From Aristophania vespae (GTDB lineage: Bacteria; Pseudomonadota; Alphaproteobacteria; Acetobacterales; Acetobacteraceae): a DNA stretch of 64,000 nt. The stretch spans positions 443,001 through 507,000 of the forward strand of contig NZ_CP047652.1 of assembly GCF_009906835.1 (NCBI RefSeq), given 5' to 3'. Shown piece after piece: positions 9,571 through 19,101 of this stretch. Both the position numbers and the translations under genes were made by a program. Position 1 is the first letter of the stretch; each line of letters starts with the position of its first letter. Below the pieces are notes generated by a model that saw only the letters and a list, made by a program, of their open reading frames with translations, searched no databases and was not told the DNA's origin.

Positions 9571-11232
9571 TTAAGCTTTGGGTGCAAAGTGATAAGGCCG
9601 ATAGACTGGCTCCCAGCTTAGGGATGCGATATTTTCTTCTAAGCTGGTTTCATCAAAGTCAGGGCACAGCCCTTCTTCTTTTGCCTGTAAAGCAACAAAG
9701 CGTGCTACTTTATGAGCCACATCTTTTATAGCGCTTAGAGGGGGTAATAATCCGTCATGTTCCTGAGAAGCGGAACAAGAGACAACAGCTTTGGCCGCTG
9801 CCATAAGCATATTGTCACTTATTTTTTGCGCCTGACAGGCAAGCGCTCCCAAGCCTAATCCTGGAAAAATATAAGCGTTATTCGTTTGGTCGATCTTGAT
9901 TATTTTGCCATCAAATTCGATTGGTAGAAATGGGCTGCCTGTGCCGATAATGGCTTTTCCTTTAGTCCAGGCCAAAATATCTTCTGGTCTGGCCTCAATA
10001 TGGCTTGTTGGGTTGGAAAGAGGGAAAATAAGAGGGTTTTCACAATAATGAGCCATGCTCGTAATCATGTCTTTTGTGAAAAGTCCTGCTTGTCCTGATA
10101 CGCCAATCAGAATTGTGGGGCGGATCTGGTTTATGGCTTTTGTAAGATCTGTATTGCCCCCATCAGTGAGAGCGTCAGGGCGAGCAAAAAGCTGCTGCGC
10201 TTCTGTAAGGTCATCCATTCCCTGGAGTAAAAGGCCTGGTCGGTCAAAGATATAAAAGAGATTAAGAGCCTCTTTTTGGCTTAATCCTTCAGCTATACAA
10301 GCTTGTAGTAACTGGTAAGCAATCCCACATCCTGCCGAGCCACCACCTATAATAACAATGCGCTGTTGTGAAAGGGTTTCTTTCTTTTTAGCAATTCCTG
10401 CTAAAATAGCAGCATTGGCGATAGAGGCAGTACCCTGAATATCATCATTAAAGCTTAAGATTTGATCGCGATAGCGTTGCAATAAGGGAGCAGCATTACG
10501 GCCTGCAAAATCTTCCCAGTGTAAAAGACTGTTAGGCCATCTTTTTTGAACAGCTTTTACAAATTCATCTATAAATTCATCATAGGCTTTGCCTCGTAAT
10601 CTGCGTTGCTTTAGGCCAATATAATGAGGGTCATTTAAGAGGGCCTCATTTTCTGTCCCAACATCAAGCGTGACAGGGAGCATGTAAGAAGGATTAAGGC
10701 CGCTACATGCTGTATAAAGTGAGAGCTTACCAATAGGTATACCCATACCATTAGCGCCCAAATCACCTAGGCCTAAAATACGCTCACCATCTGTGACAAT
10801 AACCATACGGATATTGTCATAGTCAGGTGATGCCAGAATTTGGCTGATCCGACCTTTATGCTCAGCCGTAATATAAAGCCCGCGAGGTCGTTGATAGATT
10901 TTGGAGAAGTTAAGGCATGCTTCTCCAACCCCTGGCGTATAAACGAGGGGCATCATCTCTATAAGATATTTGTCTAATAAAGCATAAAAGACAGTTTCGT
11001 TTTCGTCTTGAAGTGCTCTTAAAGTGACGTGACGGTTTAAATTACCTTCCTGGCGCATAATGGACTCATAAGCGTTTGAAACCTGAATCTCTAAATCATG
11101 CTCTGAAGAAGGGAGTAAGCCATTGAGGTGAAATATGTCTCTTTCCTGTTTTGTAAAGGCAAGGCCTTTATTGAAAAAAGGTGAGTCTAACAGAGCCTGC
11201 CCGGTAAGTGACACGGTGAGTGGGGAAGACAT
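9571..11232 (-). CDS. maeA: NAD-dependent malic enzyme (oxaloacetate-decarboxylating)
   Basis: Oxidatively decarboxylates malate to pyruvate. At 553 residues it belongs to the large MaeA/SfcA type without a phosphotransacetylase domain. Motifs: YTPGVGEAC with the catalytic tyrosine, [18 protein letters not shown] with the catalytic lysine region, the metal-binding [10 protein letters not shown], and the Rossmann loop [22 protein letters not shown] lies before the ATG at 11232. It is the next-to-last gene of a minus-strand series, 47 bases after the zinc-ribbon gene and followed by fumC. Confidence 0.95.
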   Translation of the reverse strand: MSSPLTVSLTGQALLDSPFFNKGLAFTKQERDIFHLNGLLPSSEHDLEIQVSNAYESIMRQEGNLNRHVTLRALQDENETVFYALLDKYLIEMMPLVYTPGVGEACLNFSKIYQRPRGLYITAEHKGRISQILASPDYDNIRMVIVTDGERILGLGDLGANGMGIPIGKLSLYTACSGLNPSYMLPVTLDVGTENEALLNDPHYIGLKQRRLRGKAYDEFIDEFVKAVQKRWPNSLLHWEDFAGRNAAPLLQRYRDQILSFNDDIQGTASIANAAILAGIAKKKETLSQQRIVIIGGGSAGCGIAYQLLQACIAEGLSQKEALNLFYIFDRPGLLLQGMDDLTEAQQLFARPDALTDGGNTDLTKAINQIRPTILIGVSGQAGLFTKDMITSMAHYCENPLIFPLSNPTSHIEARPEDILAWTKGKAIIGTGSPFLPIEFDGKIIKIDQTNNAYIFPGLGLGALACQAQKISDNMLMAAAKAVVSCSASQEHDGLLPPLSAIKDVAHKVARFVALQAKEEGLCPDFDETSLEENIASLSWEPVYRPYHFAPKA

Positions 11233-11279
11233 GGATGAGACCTTCCATCATATGAAGATATAAAGTTGAGTGGGAAGGC

Positions 11280-11567
11280 TTATTTAGCCTTGACCCACCT
11301 TTCTGTGGTGAAGCGGAATTGTGCAAATATAAAACCTGCCCCTAATCCAATGAAAGCAATAAGAATGCTCCATAGTGATAATGGTATGAAAAGGGTAGAC
11401 AGGGCGGGAAACACAACCATTCCGACTAAGGAAAAAAGTGCGGTTTCTAAAAGAGCAGGTCCAAACTGCTTTATAGCCCCACAATGAGGGCAGTGCTGGG
11501 CTGAGCTTTTTAATGGCTTATGGCAAATTGGGCAGAGGGCTATACCCGTGTTAAGGGGTGTGTTCAT
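11280..11567 (-). CDS. Small zinc-ribbon membrane protein at the end of the ccm cluster
   Basis: A 95-residue protein with an N-terminal zinc ribbon of two CxxC knuckles (CPICHKPLKSSAQHCPHC) and two predicted membrane helices (about 33-55 and 60-82). I do not recognise a characterised family. Its start overlaps the ccmI stop by 4 bases, so it is translationally coupled to cytochrome c maturation; a link to thiol, heme or metal handling is only inference from context. Confidence 0.75.
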   Translation of the reverse strand: MNTPLNTGIALCPICHKPLKSSAQHCPHCGAIKQFGPALLETALFSLVGMVVFPALSTLFIPLSLWSILIAFIGLGAGFIFAQFRFTTERWVKAK

Positions 11568-12304
11568 TGTTTTTGATCCTTATCATGCTCACCTGTCGCA
11601 ATGCGGGCTTCTACAGCAAGGCGCCAGGGCGCATTATCAGGCGCAGCCTCTAGAGCCCGGTGATAAAGATTGAGAGCTTCAGCTGTGACATGACCTGCCT
11701 GCCGTGTTTCTGACTCTGCAATTTGCAGAGCTAATTCAGGTGTGAAGTTTCCTTTTAGAGCTAGTTTCCATTCTTCTATGGCAGCTTCTGCTAAACCTAA
11801 TTCTGCTTTTAGGTCTCCCAAACGTTTATGTATTGGGCCATAGCGCCGATCCATAGGGGAAAGATGAGCTGCCTGTGCACCTAACTGTCTTATTTCAGAA
11901 AGCTGAGGACTCAAATTTTTCTGTGATAATTCTTGAGCCGGTTTTTGTGGTGAAAATGTAGGAAAGCCTTTTTCCATATAAAGCCAAATGGCCAAAATAG
12001 GTGTAAGAACAACAGTACTGATCAGAATTAATTTTTGGCTTTTCCCCTCGCTTACTTGCAGAGGAGGAGGGGGAACAGAGCTATTTAGCAAACGGCGATG
12101 AAGCTCCAGGCGCGTATTATCATACTGATCTTTATCAATAAGCTTTGAATCCAGGTCTTTTTTTAACGTATCAAGCTGTTCTTTATAAAGATCGGCAGTA
12201 CTGTCATACGTCTCTTTTGTAGAAACTGAACGTTGCCACAGGCTTAATCCAAGCGGAAGCAGTACAATGATCGTGACTAGAAATATGCCTAATAGGAAAG
12301 ACAT
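11564..12304 (-). CDS. ccmI: Cytochrome c biogenesis protein CcmI
   Basis: Apocytochrome c chaperone that presents apocytochrome to the CcmF/CcmH heme-lyase complex. It has an N-terminal membrane helix, a cytoplasmic helical loop (YKEQLDTLKKDLDSK...DKDQYDNTRLEL, typical of CcmI-1), a second helix (LILISTVVLTPILAIWLYM) and a short periplasmic TPR region to the end. At 246 residues it is shorter than enterobacterial or Rhodobacter forms but within the alphaproteobacterial range. It lies 4 bases after ccmH. Confidence 0.88.
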   Translation of the reverse strand: MSFLLGIFLVTIIVLLPLGLSLWQRSVSTKETYDSTADLYKEQLDTLKKDLDSKLIDKDQYDNTRLELHRRLLNSSVPPPPLQVSEGKSQKLILISTVVLTPILAIWLYMEKGFPTFSPQKPAQELSQKNLSPQLSEIRQLGAQAAHLSPMDRRYGPIHKRLGDLKAELGLAEAAIEEWKLALKGNFTPELALQIAESETRQAGHVTAEALNLYHRALEAAPDNAPWRLAVEARIATGEHDKDQKQ

Positions 12305-12308
12305 GAGG

Positions 12309-12761
12309 TCACTCCTTTTTCAATAATCGCTCAAGCTGCTCTTTTTCTTGTGGAGTAAGCGCTTGTAACTTTGTTCTGGGGCGGTGCCAAAAGCGCCATG
12401 CTGATAGAGAACCGATGATAAGAGCTAATAAAGGCATGAACCAAAGTAAAGCAGTACTAAGCTTAAAGAGTGGCTTTAGGAGGATAAAGTCACCATAACG
12501 TTGTGTCATCCACTGCATGATTTCATCATCTGAGCGACCTTGCTGAATTTGCTCGCGCACAATATGGCGTAAATCGCGTGCCAGGGGAGCACTGCTATCT
12601 TCTATGCTTTCATTTTGGCACACTAGGCATCTTAGCTGTTGGCCTAAGGCTTCTGCTCGTTTTTCCAATAATGGATTGTCTAGCTGCTCATGAGGGGAAT
12701 CAAGAGCTATTGCTGTTATAGGGAAAAGAAAAATGAATAGGGCGATTAAAAAAGGTTTCAT
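12309..12761 (-). CDS. ccmH: Cytochrome c maturation thiol oxidoreductase CcmH
   Basis: Membrane-anchored periplasmic protein that reduces the CXXCH heme-binding motif of apocytochromes and works with CcmF. It has a signal peptide, the hallmark LRCLVCQNESIEDS (LRCxxCQ active site), conserved AxDLRxxVREQI and RYGDFILLKP segments, then one C-terminal membrane helix and a short cytoplasmic tail. Its start overlaps the ccmG stop by one base. Confidence 0.95.
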   Translation of the reverse strand: MKPFLIALFIFLFPITAIALDSPHEQLDNPLLEKRAEALGQQLRCLVCQNESIEDSSAPLARDLRHIVREQIQQGRSDDEIMQWMTQRYGDFILLKPLFKLSTALLWFMPLLALIIGSLSAWRFWHRPRTKLQALTPQEKEQLERLLKKE

Positions 12762-13333
12762 TATTTATGGTCTGAATAAGTACGACCCAAAAAAGGGTGT
12801 ATATTTTCCTGAAATATTTTCTCATCCAAAGCGGCTGAACCATGCCAGGCAATTTTTCCTCCTGGAAGAATAAGGAAACTTTCTGGCACACCGGTAACCC
12901 CCCAATTAATGGCTGTCAGCCCAGACGGGTCCTGTCCTATACGTTGATAGGGATCTCCATTGCGCTGGATAAAAGCGGCAGCGCGTTCGGCCTTATCTTT
13001 ATAAACGACCCCCCAAATGATGATCTGGGATGAGATTTTTTTCAAAAAAGGCATTTCAAGCACGCAGGGCACACACCACGACGCCATGAAATTAACTAAT
13101 ATAGGCTGGGTTTGAGACTGCAATATATCTGAAGAAAAACCTTCTCTAAGGTTAGCCAGACCATCAAGTGCCTGAAATTTAGGAATATCCTTTCCCAAAA
13201 GAGGCGTACTGACGGCGTGTGGATCAAAGGAACCAGATTTCATTCCTTTGAGCATTTCCCAAAAGCCAAACCCTAAAGCGGCAGAACCTGCAATAGGGAG
13301 AGCTGTGAGGAGGTGGCGGCGTGTTACAGCCAT
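12761..13333 (-). CDS. ccmG: Thiol:disulfide interchange protein CcmG/DsbE
   Basis: Periplasmic membrane-tethered thioredoxin-like protein that supplies reductant for apocytochrome c. The thioredoxin fold carries ASWCVPCVLEMPF with the WCxPC active site at about residues 87-90, and the cis-proline GVPESF. The N-terminal signal anchor begins MAVTRRHLLTALP, with a twin arginine that I take as an ordinary signal-anchor charge. Length of 190 is usual. It starts 11 bases after the restored ccmF stop. Confidence 0.94.
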   Translation of the reverse strand: MAVTRRHLLTALPIAGSAALGFGFWEMLKGMKSGSFDPHAVSTPLLGKDIPKFQALDGLANLREGFSSDILQSQTQPILVNFMASWCVPCVLEMPFLKKISSQIIIWGVVYKDKAERAAAFIQRNGDPYQRIGQDPSGLTAINWGVTGVPESFLILPGGKIAWHGSAALDEKIFQENIHPFLGRTYSDHK

Positions 13334-13344
13334 AAAGTCAGCTC

Positions 13345-15332
13345 CTAAAAGACGTGAGAGGATTTTTTCTCTCTTCTGGCCTGAGCAGAAAGAGAAGCAC
13401 CTTTATGAAAGCGACGGTCAGTTAAGGAAATAAAGCCACCAATGGCTATTAAAATGCCACCGAGCCAAATCCAGGGGCAAGTGGGTTTACGTGAAGACGG
13501 AGAATATAGCTTGTTTCTGTACCATCTTTATGAAAATCACCCAATACAGCGTAAAGATCACGCATGAAATTGGTCCGGATGGCGACATTCATCGTGCTTT
13601 GATTTTGTCGAGAAAAATAGCGTTTTTCAGGATGTAAAATAGCGATTTTACGACCATTTTTCTGCACAATAATATCAGCTCTAAGGGCTGTATAATTTTC
13701 ACCTTTTATATGATGCACATTTTGAAGTTGCCAGTCATAGCCTGCCAAAGCGTAATGAGCTCCAATAGGTGTTTCTATGACAGTTTGCTGGGCAGCGGAC
13801 ATACCACATAACCCTAAAATCGTAATACCCACGCCACAATGAGCCAGAAGCGTTCCAATGAAAGAGCGGGGAAGTTTGCGAAGTGAGGTGATAGCGCGAC
13901 ATCTGAACCAGAAATCACTTAGTGAAGCAGAAATGACCCATATTGCCAGTGCTATGGAGATACAGGCCAAAAGGCTTGAGACCCAGAGAAGTGAAACCAG
14001 ACCGCTAAAGAGAGCTAATATAAGAGGAAAGGTTAGTCGTTTTTTCAGAGACGTAAGTTTTGCTCTTTTCCAGGATAAGGCTGTTCCTATCCCCATGACA
14101 GCTAGAAGAGGCAAAGTAAGAGGGATTGTTGTTGCGTCAAAAAACGGCTTTCCGACTGACAGAGTGTCTCCAAAAAGAAGCTGCATAAAAGGGGGGTACA
14201 TCGTGCCTGTAAGCACTACGGCACAAAGAGCTGTGAGCAAAATATTGTTAAGTAATAAAGCACCCTCTCGCGAAAAAGGCGCAAAAATGCCACCCTCTGT
14301 GAGCAAAGATGGTGCTTTCCATGCGAACAGGACGAGGCTTCCTCCTGTAATAATGCCTAATAAAGACAGGATAAAAACACCACGAGCAGGGTCGTTAGCA
14401 AAAGCATGAACAGAGTTTAAAATTCCCGAACGGACTAGAAAAGTACCGGAAAGTGAAAAAGAAAAACACGCTAATGCTAATAAAATGGTCCAGATTTTAA
14501 GAGATTCTCTTTTCTCTACAACAATGGCTGAATGAAGAAGAGCAGTGCCACTTAACCATGGAATAAGAGAAGCATTCTCAACAGGATCCCAAAACCAATA
14601 TCCACCCCAGCCAAGAACGTAATAAGACCACCAGGAACCAAGGGTAATACCACAGGTGAGAAAAGCCCATGCGGCAACAGTCCAGTTTCGGACCCAACGG
14701 CCCCATAGCGCATCAACTCGCCCTTCCATTAAAGCTGCGACAGCAAAGGCGAAAGGCACTGCAAACCCGACATAGCCCGTATAGAGAATGGGAGGATGAA
14801 ACGCTAAACCAGGATCTTGCAAAAGGGGGTTCATTCCCTGGCCATCAACAGGCACAGGATAGAGGCGTTCAAAGGGGTTGGAGGTTAAGATACAAAATAG
14901 TCCAAACCCACCAGAAATAGCACCGAGAATAGCTAATACACGTGCACGCAGCGCCAAAGGCAAGCGCGCTTTACGCCAGCCTGAAAGAGCTACGGCAAAG
15001 CCACAAAATCCAAGGATAAGGATCCATAATAAGATTGATCCTTCATGATTACCCCAGACGCCGGTAATCTTATAAAGAAGAGGCTTATTTATAGCAGAAT
15101 TTTCTGCAATGTTACGGACGGAGAAATCATCTCCTACAGAGGCAATAATCAGGCAAATAAATGAAAAGCTTAGGGCAATAGTTTGGGCAATGGCTAAAAA
15201 AGGCGCCAAAATAACCAGTTTTGTGCGATGAGTGCGTAACCCCCATAAAGGAAGAACACACTGCCATATAGCTATAATAGTGCCTAGGCAAAGGGCATAT
15301 AACCCTTCTTCTGGGCCTAATAAAGTAAGCAT
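13345..15332 (-). CDS. ccmF: Heme lyase CcmF, frameshifted near its 3' end in this copy
   Basis: Polytopic inner-membrane protein that, with CcmH and CcmI, attaches heme to apocytochrome c. It has the WWD heme-handling motif WGGYWFWDPVENASLIPWL, and histidines in loops around it. The uninterrupted frame stops at 13449 after NPLAPGFGSVAF. Adding one C to the coding-strand CCCC run (GGGG at 13474-13477 on plus) restores NPLAPWIWLGGILIAIGG, the expected last membrane helix, then LTDRRFHKG and a stop at 13345, 11 bases before ccmG. The restored protein is about 662 residues, typical for CcmF. ATG 15332 overlaps the ccmE stop by one base. Confidence 0.9.
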
Positions 15333-15871
15333 TAGGGATTATCCTGATGAGTCTGAGCGGCTTTTGAGGCTGTCATTTTGTCCCAGCTTGCGGCATCGGG
15401 TGGAGGGCCAAAGCGCGGGTCCCATTTACCGCTTTTTTTCAATGCATCAGCCACTTCTTTGGGCATATAAGTTTCATCATGCTTGGCAAGAACAGTATCA
15501 GCTAGAAAATAACCGTCTTTATCCATATGGCCCAAGGCTACGACGCTTTGTCCTTCTCGGAAAAGGTCAGGCAAAATGCCGCTATAATGCACCGTTACGG
15601 CCGCCTGGCCATCAGTAACGTCAAATATGGCAATGGGATGATGGTCTGAAGTTTTTGTTTGAAATGATCCTGCAACGACCATTCCACCTAAGCGAAAATG
15701 TTTTGTTAGAGAAGGAGGGTGTTCCCTAACTTGTGATGGAGCCATGAAAAACATGATGGAGCTTGAAAAGGCGCGTAACATTAAAAAAGCTGCCGCTGCC
15801 AAGCAGATCACACAAATAATCACGATCCATAAGCGTTTCATTTTTCGTGACAACGTTTTGGAAGGAGCCAT
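15332..15871 (-). CDS. ccmE: Periplasmic heme chaperone CcmE
   Basis: Binds heme covalently on the periplasmic face and delivers it to CcmF. It has one N-terminal membrane anchor, then the OB-fold (HFRLGGMVVAGSF, VTVHYSGILPDLFREGQSVVALG) and the heme-binding HxxxY motif as HDETY at about residues 131-135, followed by a flexible tail. It starts 3 bases after ccmD and overlaps ccmF by one base. Confidence 0.95.
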   Translation of the reverse strand: MAPSKTLSRKMKRLWIVIICVICLAAAAFLMLRAFSSSIMFFMAPSQVREHPPSLTKHFRLGGMVVAGSFQTKTSDHHPIAIFDVTDGQAAVTVHYSGILPDLFREGQSVVALGHMDKDGYFLADTVLAKHDETYMPKEVADALKKSGKWDPRFGPPPDAASWDKMTASKAAQTHQDNP

Positions 15872-15873
15872 AA

Positions 15874-16041
15874 TTATAGCTCCTCTTGAGAGGTTATTTG
15901 CTCCACATCCTTTAGTCGTTTGACCGACTTTCTAAAGCGTAGGAACGTGCTTATACCCCAATAAGCGCTAAAGGATATTACAATGACATAACTTGCAACA
16001 ACGTAACCCCAAATATGGAGCCATGTTCCAGGATTGTTCAT
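15874..16041 (-). CDS. ccmD: Heme exporter small subunit CcmD
   Basis: A 55-residue single-pass membrane protein, read directly from the minus strand: MNNPGTWLHIWGYVVASYVI, a hydrophobic helix with an internal tyrosine, then a basic stop-transfer FLRFRKSVKRLKDVE. CcmD stabilises the CcmABC complex and releases holo-CcmE. The start overlaps the ccmC stop (ATGA) and the stop is 2 bases before ccmE, exactly the expected slot. Confidence 0.92.
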   Translation of the reverse strand: MNNPGTWLHIWGYVVASYVIVISFSAYWGISTFLRFRKSVKRLKDVEQITSQEEL

Positions 16042-16778
16042 AAAGTCTCTTCCTGGGTGAGTAATCTGTTAAAACGGCGCTCATTAATGCGAGCACAAAG
16101 CCGTCCTCCAATCAGGGCGGCTGTGCATAGGGTAAATCCCAAAGCACATAATAAGAGTGGAACTAAAATTGTCATCGCCATTGTAGGGGCTTTGGTTAGT
16201 GTAAGGCTGGCTGGCTGGTGGAGTGTATTCCACCATTGAACGCTAAATTTGATGATGGGTAGGTCAATAATACCGATAATAGCCAGAATTGCCGCAGCTT
16301 TTTGCCCTCTCACAGGGTCATCGAAAGCACGTATAAGTGTGATATGGCCAAGATAAAGGAAAAAAAGGACAAGCATAGAGGTTAGGCGGGCATCCCATAC
16401 CCACCATGCTCCCCAGCTTGGTTTGCCCCAAAAAGAGCCTGTTAAAAGGCATAAGGCTGTTGCACACGCCCCGATAGGGCCAATTTCAATAGCGGCTAAA
16501 TCGGCAATAGGATGACGCCAAACTAATGAGAGTATGCCACAAACAGCTAGAGCCGCATAACAAGCTGAACCGAGCCATGCCATAGGGACATGTATATACA
16601 TAATGCGCACATTTTCACCTTGTTGCCAGTCAGCGGGGGAGAAAAAGAGGGCGTTACATAAGCCTACAGCAAGAAGTGTTAGTCCCAATCCTGCCAGATA
16701 GCCGAGACAGGGGCGCATAACCCTGTAGAAAGCACCAGGGTTTGCAAAGCGGTGAAACAAAGAAGAAGATGTTGTCAC
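16038..16778 (-). CDS. ccmC: Heme transporter CcmC
   Basis: Six-helix inner-membrane protein that presents heme to CcmE. The WWD motif is WGAWWVWDARLTS, flanked by conserved histidines in IMYIHVPMAW and YLGHI. The start is GTG at 16778. It is the first ccm gene on this strand; the ABC transporter genes ccmA and ccmB, often just upstream, are not here. The next gene upstream is an unrelated EVE-domain gene on plus. Confidence 0.95.
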   Translation of the reverse strand: MTTSSSLFHRFANPGAFYRVMRPCLGYLAGLGLTLLAVGLCNALFFSPADWQQGENVRIMYIHVPMAWLGSACYAALAVCGILSLVWRHPIADLAAIEIGPIGACATALCLLTGSFWGKPSWGAWWVWDARLTSMLVLFFLYLGHITLIRAFDDPVRGQKAAAILAIIGIIDLPIIKFSVQWWNTLHQPASLTLTKAPTMAMTILVPLLLCALGFTLCTAALIGGRLCARINERRFNRLLTQEETL

Positions 16779-16899
16779 GGGATCTTTTAGCTCTTTTCTA
16801 AAACGTGCTTACACCTTTAAGCGAACTTCTCTAAAGTGAAAAGCAACAAACTTTTGATAATGTTCACAGATGCGATAGGTCTGGTTAAGAGGGGCGTGT

Positions 16900-17322
16900 A
16901 TGCAGCATTATTGGCTTATTAAATCTGAGCCTTCATCTTTTTCATGGGAAGAGCAGGTTAAAAATAATATTGAGCCCTGGACTGGGGTTCGGAATTACCA
17001 GGCACGGAATAATTTATCATCCATGAAAAAAGGCGATTTAGCGCTTTTTTACCATTCTGTGACTGAAAAATCCATTGTGGGGGTAGTGGAAGTCGTAAGA
17101 GAGGCCTATCCTGATCCAACGAGTGATGATGAAAGATGGGTATGTGTTGATGTGCAGGCGAGGGGTGCTTTTAATGAACCCATAAGTCTGGCACAGATCA
17201 AAGCAGATGAATGTCTCTCGGAGCTGGCTTTATTAAAGCAGTCACGTTTATCTGTGGCACCAGTGGCCAAAAAAGATTTTGATTATCTTACCAAACTTGG
17301 GAAATGGCAGAAAAAGTTCTAA
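16900..17322 (+). CDS. EVE domain-containing protein
   Basis: A complete single-domain EVE protein of 140 residues, a PUA/YTH-related fold thought to bind modified nucleic-acid bases. It shows the family start YWLIKSEPSSFSWEEQ, then WTGVRNYQARNNL, MKKGDLALFYHS and GVVEVVREAYPDPT. EVE proteins are common across alphaproteobacteria as housekeeping genes of uncertain role; here it is divergent from ccmC and no modification or restriction genes lie nearby, so nothing suggests defence. Confidence 0.9.
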   Translation: MQHYWLIKSEPSSFSWEEQVKNNIEPWTGVRNYQARNNLSSMKKGDLALFYHSVTEKSIVGVVEVVREAYPDPTSDDERWVCVDVQARGAFNEPISLAQIKADECLSELALLKQSRLSVAPVAKKDFDYLTKLGKWQKKF

Positions 17323-17370
17323 ATAGACTTATAAGAACTTCTTAAAAAGAGAGAAAACGGAGGTCAATTT

Positions 17371-18203
17371 ATGGTTGCTCAGGATAAATCACAACTTCCC
17401 AGTACCACACTTAACTTTCGTCCTCTCGATACGGAAGCCATAAATCAGCTTCATTCAGTCTTGTCCGAGGTCGAACAAGGGCGGGGTGCACTCGTTCGCT
17501 TGGCCGATCTTATGGGTGGTGCTGTGGGGCAGGCCACAAAGCTTGGCTTTCAGGGTTTGTCATTAGTGCCTGGATTGCAGGAAAAAATACAAAAACTTGC
17601 AGAACTATCTTTAACGCAAGCTTTCAATATTGCCATTTTAGGCATGAGACATAGTGGAGAGCGCCAACGCTCATCTATGAGAGATACAATGGCGCAAGCT
17701 GCTGTCGCTGTTTCTGGAGCCATGGGAGGGTTTGGCGGAATTTTCAGCTTAGCGCCCGATGTCGGTTTTACGACACTGACAATTATGCGTGAAATTGCCA
17801 TTATTGCCCGTGAGAATGGCGAAGATTTAAAAGATGAAGAAACGCGTCGGGCTTGCCTGGAAGTTTTTGCACTTCAGCATCTTTCTCAAGATAAGAAGTC
17901 TGAAGATAATGGTGAGAAAGAACTTGGTTTTTTTGCCGCACGCTCATTAATGAGGGGCAACCTCTGGTTTTATTAATGGCGGAAGTGGCAGGACATTATG
18001 GAATTGGATTATCGCGTAAATTTGCAGCTCAAATGGTGCCTGTAGCTGGTGCTTTATGTGGGGCGTCTCTCAATACAGCCTTTTTAGCTCATTACCGTGC
18101 TATGGCTCGGGCTCATTTTACCATTAGGCGGTTAGAGCGCACATATGGGACTTCAGTCCGTGAGGCAGCGCAAACCTATCAGGGTGAGAGTAAAAATGAG
18201 TAG
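17371..18203 (+). CDS. EcsC family protein, frameshifted in this copy
   Basis: EcsC-family protein of unknown molecular role; the name comes from the third gene of the Bacillus ecs locus. The first frame runs to 17976 with typical helical GAMGGFGG and APDVGFTTLTIMREI segments; the second frame gives MAEVAGHYGIGLSRKFAAQ, MVPVAGALCGASLNT and the end HFTIRRLERTYG. Adding one G to the GGGG run at 17954-17957 fuses them as ...LMRGQPLVLLMAEVAG..., giving about 277 residues, the usual length. A strong ribosome site (ACGGAGG) sits 8 bases before the ATG. Confidence 0.8.
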
Positions 18204-18212
18204 AATGCCAGC

Positions 18213-18395
18213 TCAGATTTGGCCTGCATTTTTCCCATATTTATAATTGAGGTAAAATTCCAAAAGGCCAAACAGCACGATACAAGCCAGCCACATATAT
18301 TCTATGACGGTAAGCAAACGTGAAAGCTGTGGGAAAAAGAATTTTACAAGCGCCGTAATTAAAAAGGCGATCACATAAATATAAGTTTGTGGCAT
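18213..18395 (-). CDS. Small membrane protein of unknown function
   Basis: A possible 60-residue protein with two predicted membrane helices (TYIYVIAFLITALVKFFF and EYMWLACIVLFGLLEFYL) and a short basic tail. I do not recognise it. It lies alone on minus between two plus-strand genes without overlapping either, and the hydrophobic pattern looks coding, but its length means chance cannot be excluded. Confidence 0.45.
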   Translation of the reverse strand: MPQTYIYVIAFLITALVKFFFPQLSRLLTVIEYMWLACIVLFGLLEFYLNYKYGKNAGQI

Positions 18396-18438
18396 GTTTT
18401 GCTTTCCCGTAAAAAGGCTTTTTTAGAATAACGCGATC

Positions 18439-19101
18439 ATGATTATTACGCCAGAAGTAGTTTTACAGGCCTATGCTCAGGGGTTATTCCCTATGGCGCC
18501 TTCTCACGATAGTGATGAGCTGGACTGGTATGAAGCGGAGAAAAGAGGCGTTATTCCGCTTTTTAAGCCACATATTCCGCGCCGTCTTTTAAAAACTGTT
18601 TTAACAGGGCGTTATAACGTTTTTACAAATCGGAATTTTAAAGACGTTATTAAGGCTTGTGCTCTTAGGCGTGAAGGGCGTGATGAAACATGGATCAGTC
18701 CAAAAATAGACTCTCTCTATTGTGCTTTGCATGAGCTTGGTTATGCTCATTCTGTAGAAGTTCTTAATGAAAAGGGTGATTTTGTTGGTGGGCTTTATGG
18801 TGTAGCACTTGGTGGGGCCTTCTTTGGCGAAAGTATGGTCTCTTTTGAACGTGATACGTCTAAAATTGCTCTTATTCACCTCATTGCAGCTTTGCGTGAG
18901 GGGGGGTATCGCTTGCTCGATACGCAATTTGTTACACCTCATTTAGCGACAATGGGATGTATTGAAATTGATAGGTCCAGCTATCATTCATTATTGAGAC
19001 AGGCTTTAGAGATTGAAGCGACATGGCCTGAGGATATAAGTTTAAAGGCTTTGAAAAGGCCCATTTTAGAATTACGGAACCAATCGAAAGGTGCAGTGTG
19101 A
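18439..19101 (+). CDS. aat: Leucyl/phenylalanyl-tRNA--protein transferase
   Basis: Adds Leu or Phe from tRNA to proteins with N-terminal Arg or Lys, creating N-degrons for ClpS/ClpAP. It shows the family N-terminus AYAQGLFPMA, WYEAEKRGVIPL, the core EGGLYGVALGGAFFGESM-like block (VGGLYGVALGGAFFGES) and LLDTQFVTPHLATMG. Length of 220 is normal. Its TGA overlaps the GTG start of the next gene. Confidence 0.95.
   Translation: MIITPEVVLQAYAQGLFPMAPSHDSDELDWYEAEKRGVIPLFKPHIPRRLLKTVLTGRYNVFTNRNFKDVIKACALRREGRDETWISPKIDSLYCALHELGYAHSVEVLNEKGDFVGGLYGVALGGAFFGESMVSFERDTSKIALIHLIAALREGGYRLLDTQFVTPHLATMGCIEIDRSSYHSLLRQALEIEATWPEDISLKALKRPILELRNQSKGAV

Noticed and set aside
12761-13333. Tat export of CcmG based on its VTRRHLLT N-terminus
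   Set aside because: Basic residues before a signal anchor are normal in CcmG, and the following segment is long and hydrophobic enough for Sec or YidC insertion.
13858-14409. A 183-codon open frame on plus inside ccmF
   Set aside because: It lies wholly within the well-supported ccmF gene on the other strand, has an Arg/Ser/Lys-biased composition typical of an antisense shadow, and has no family features.
16900-17322. EVE-domain protein as part of a defence island
   Set aside because: There is no restriction, methylase, nuclease or other defence gene nearby; its neighbours are ccmC and ecsC in an ordinary chromosomal setting.
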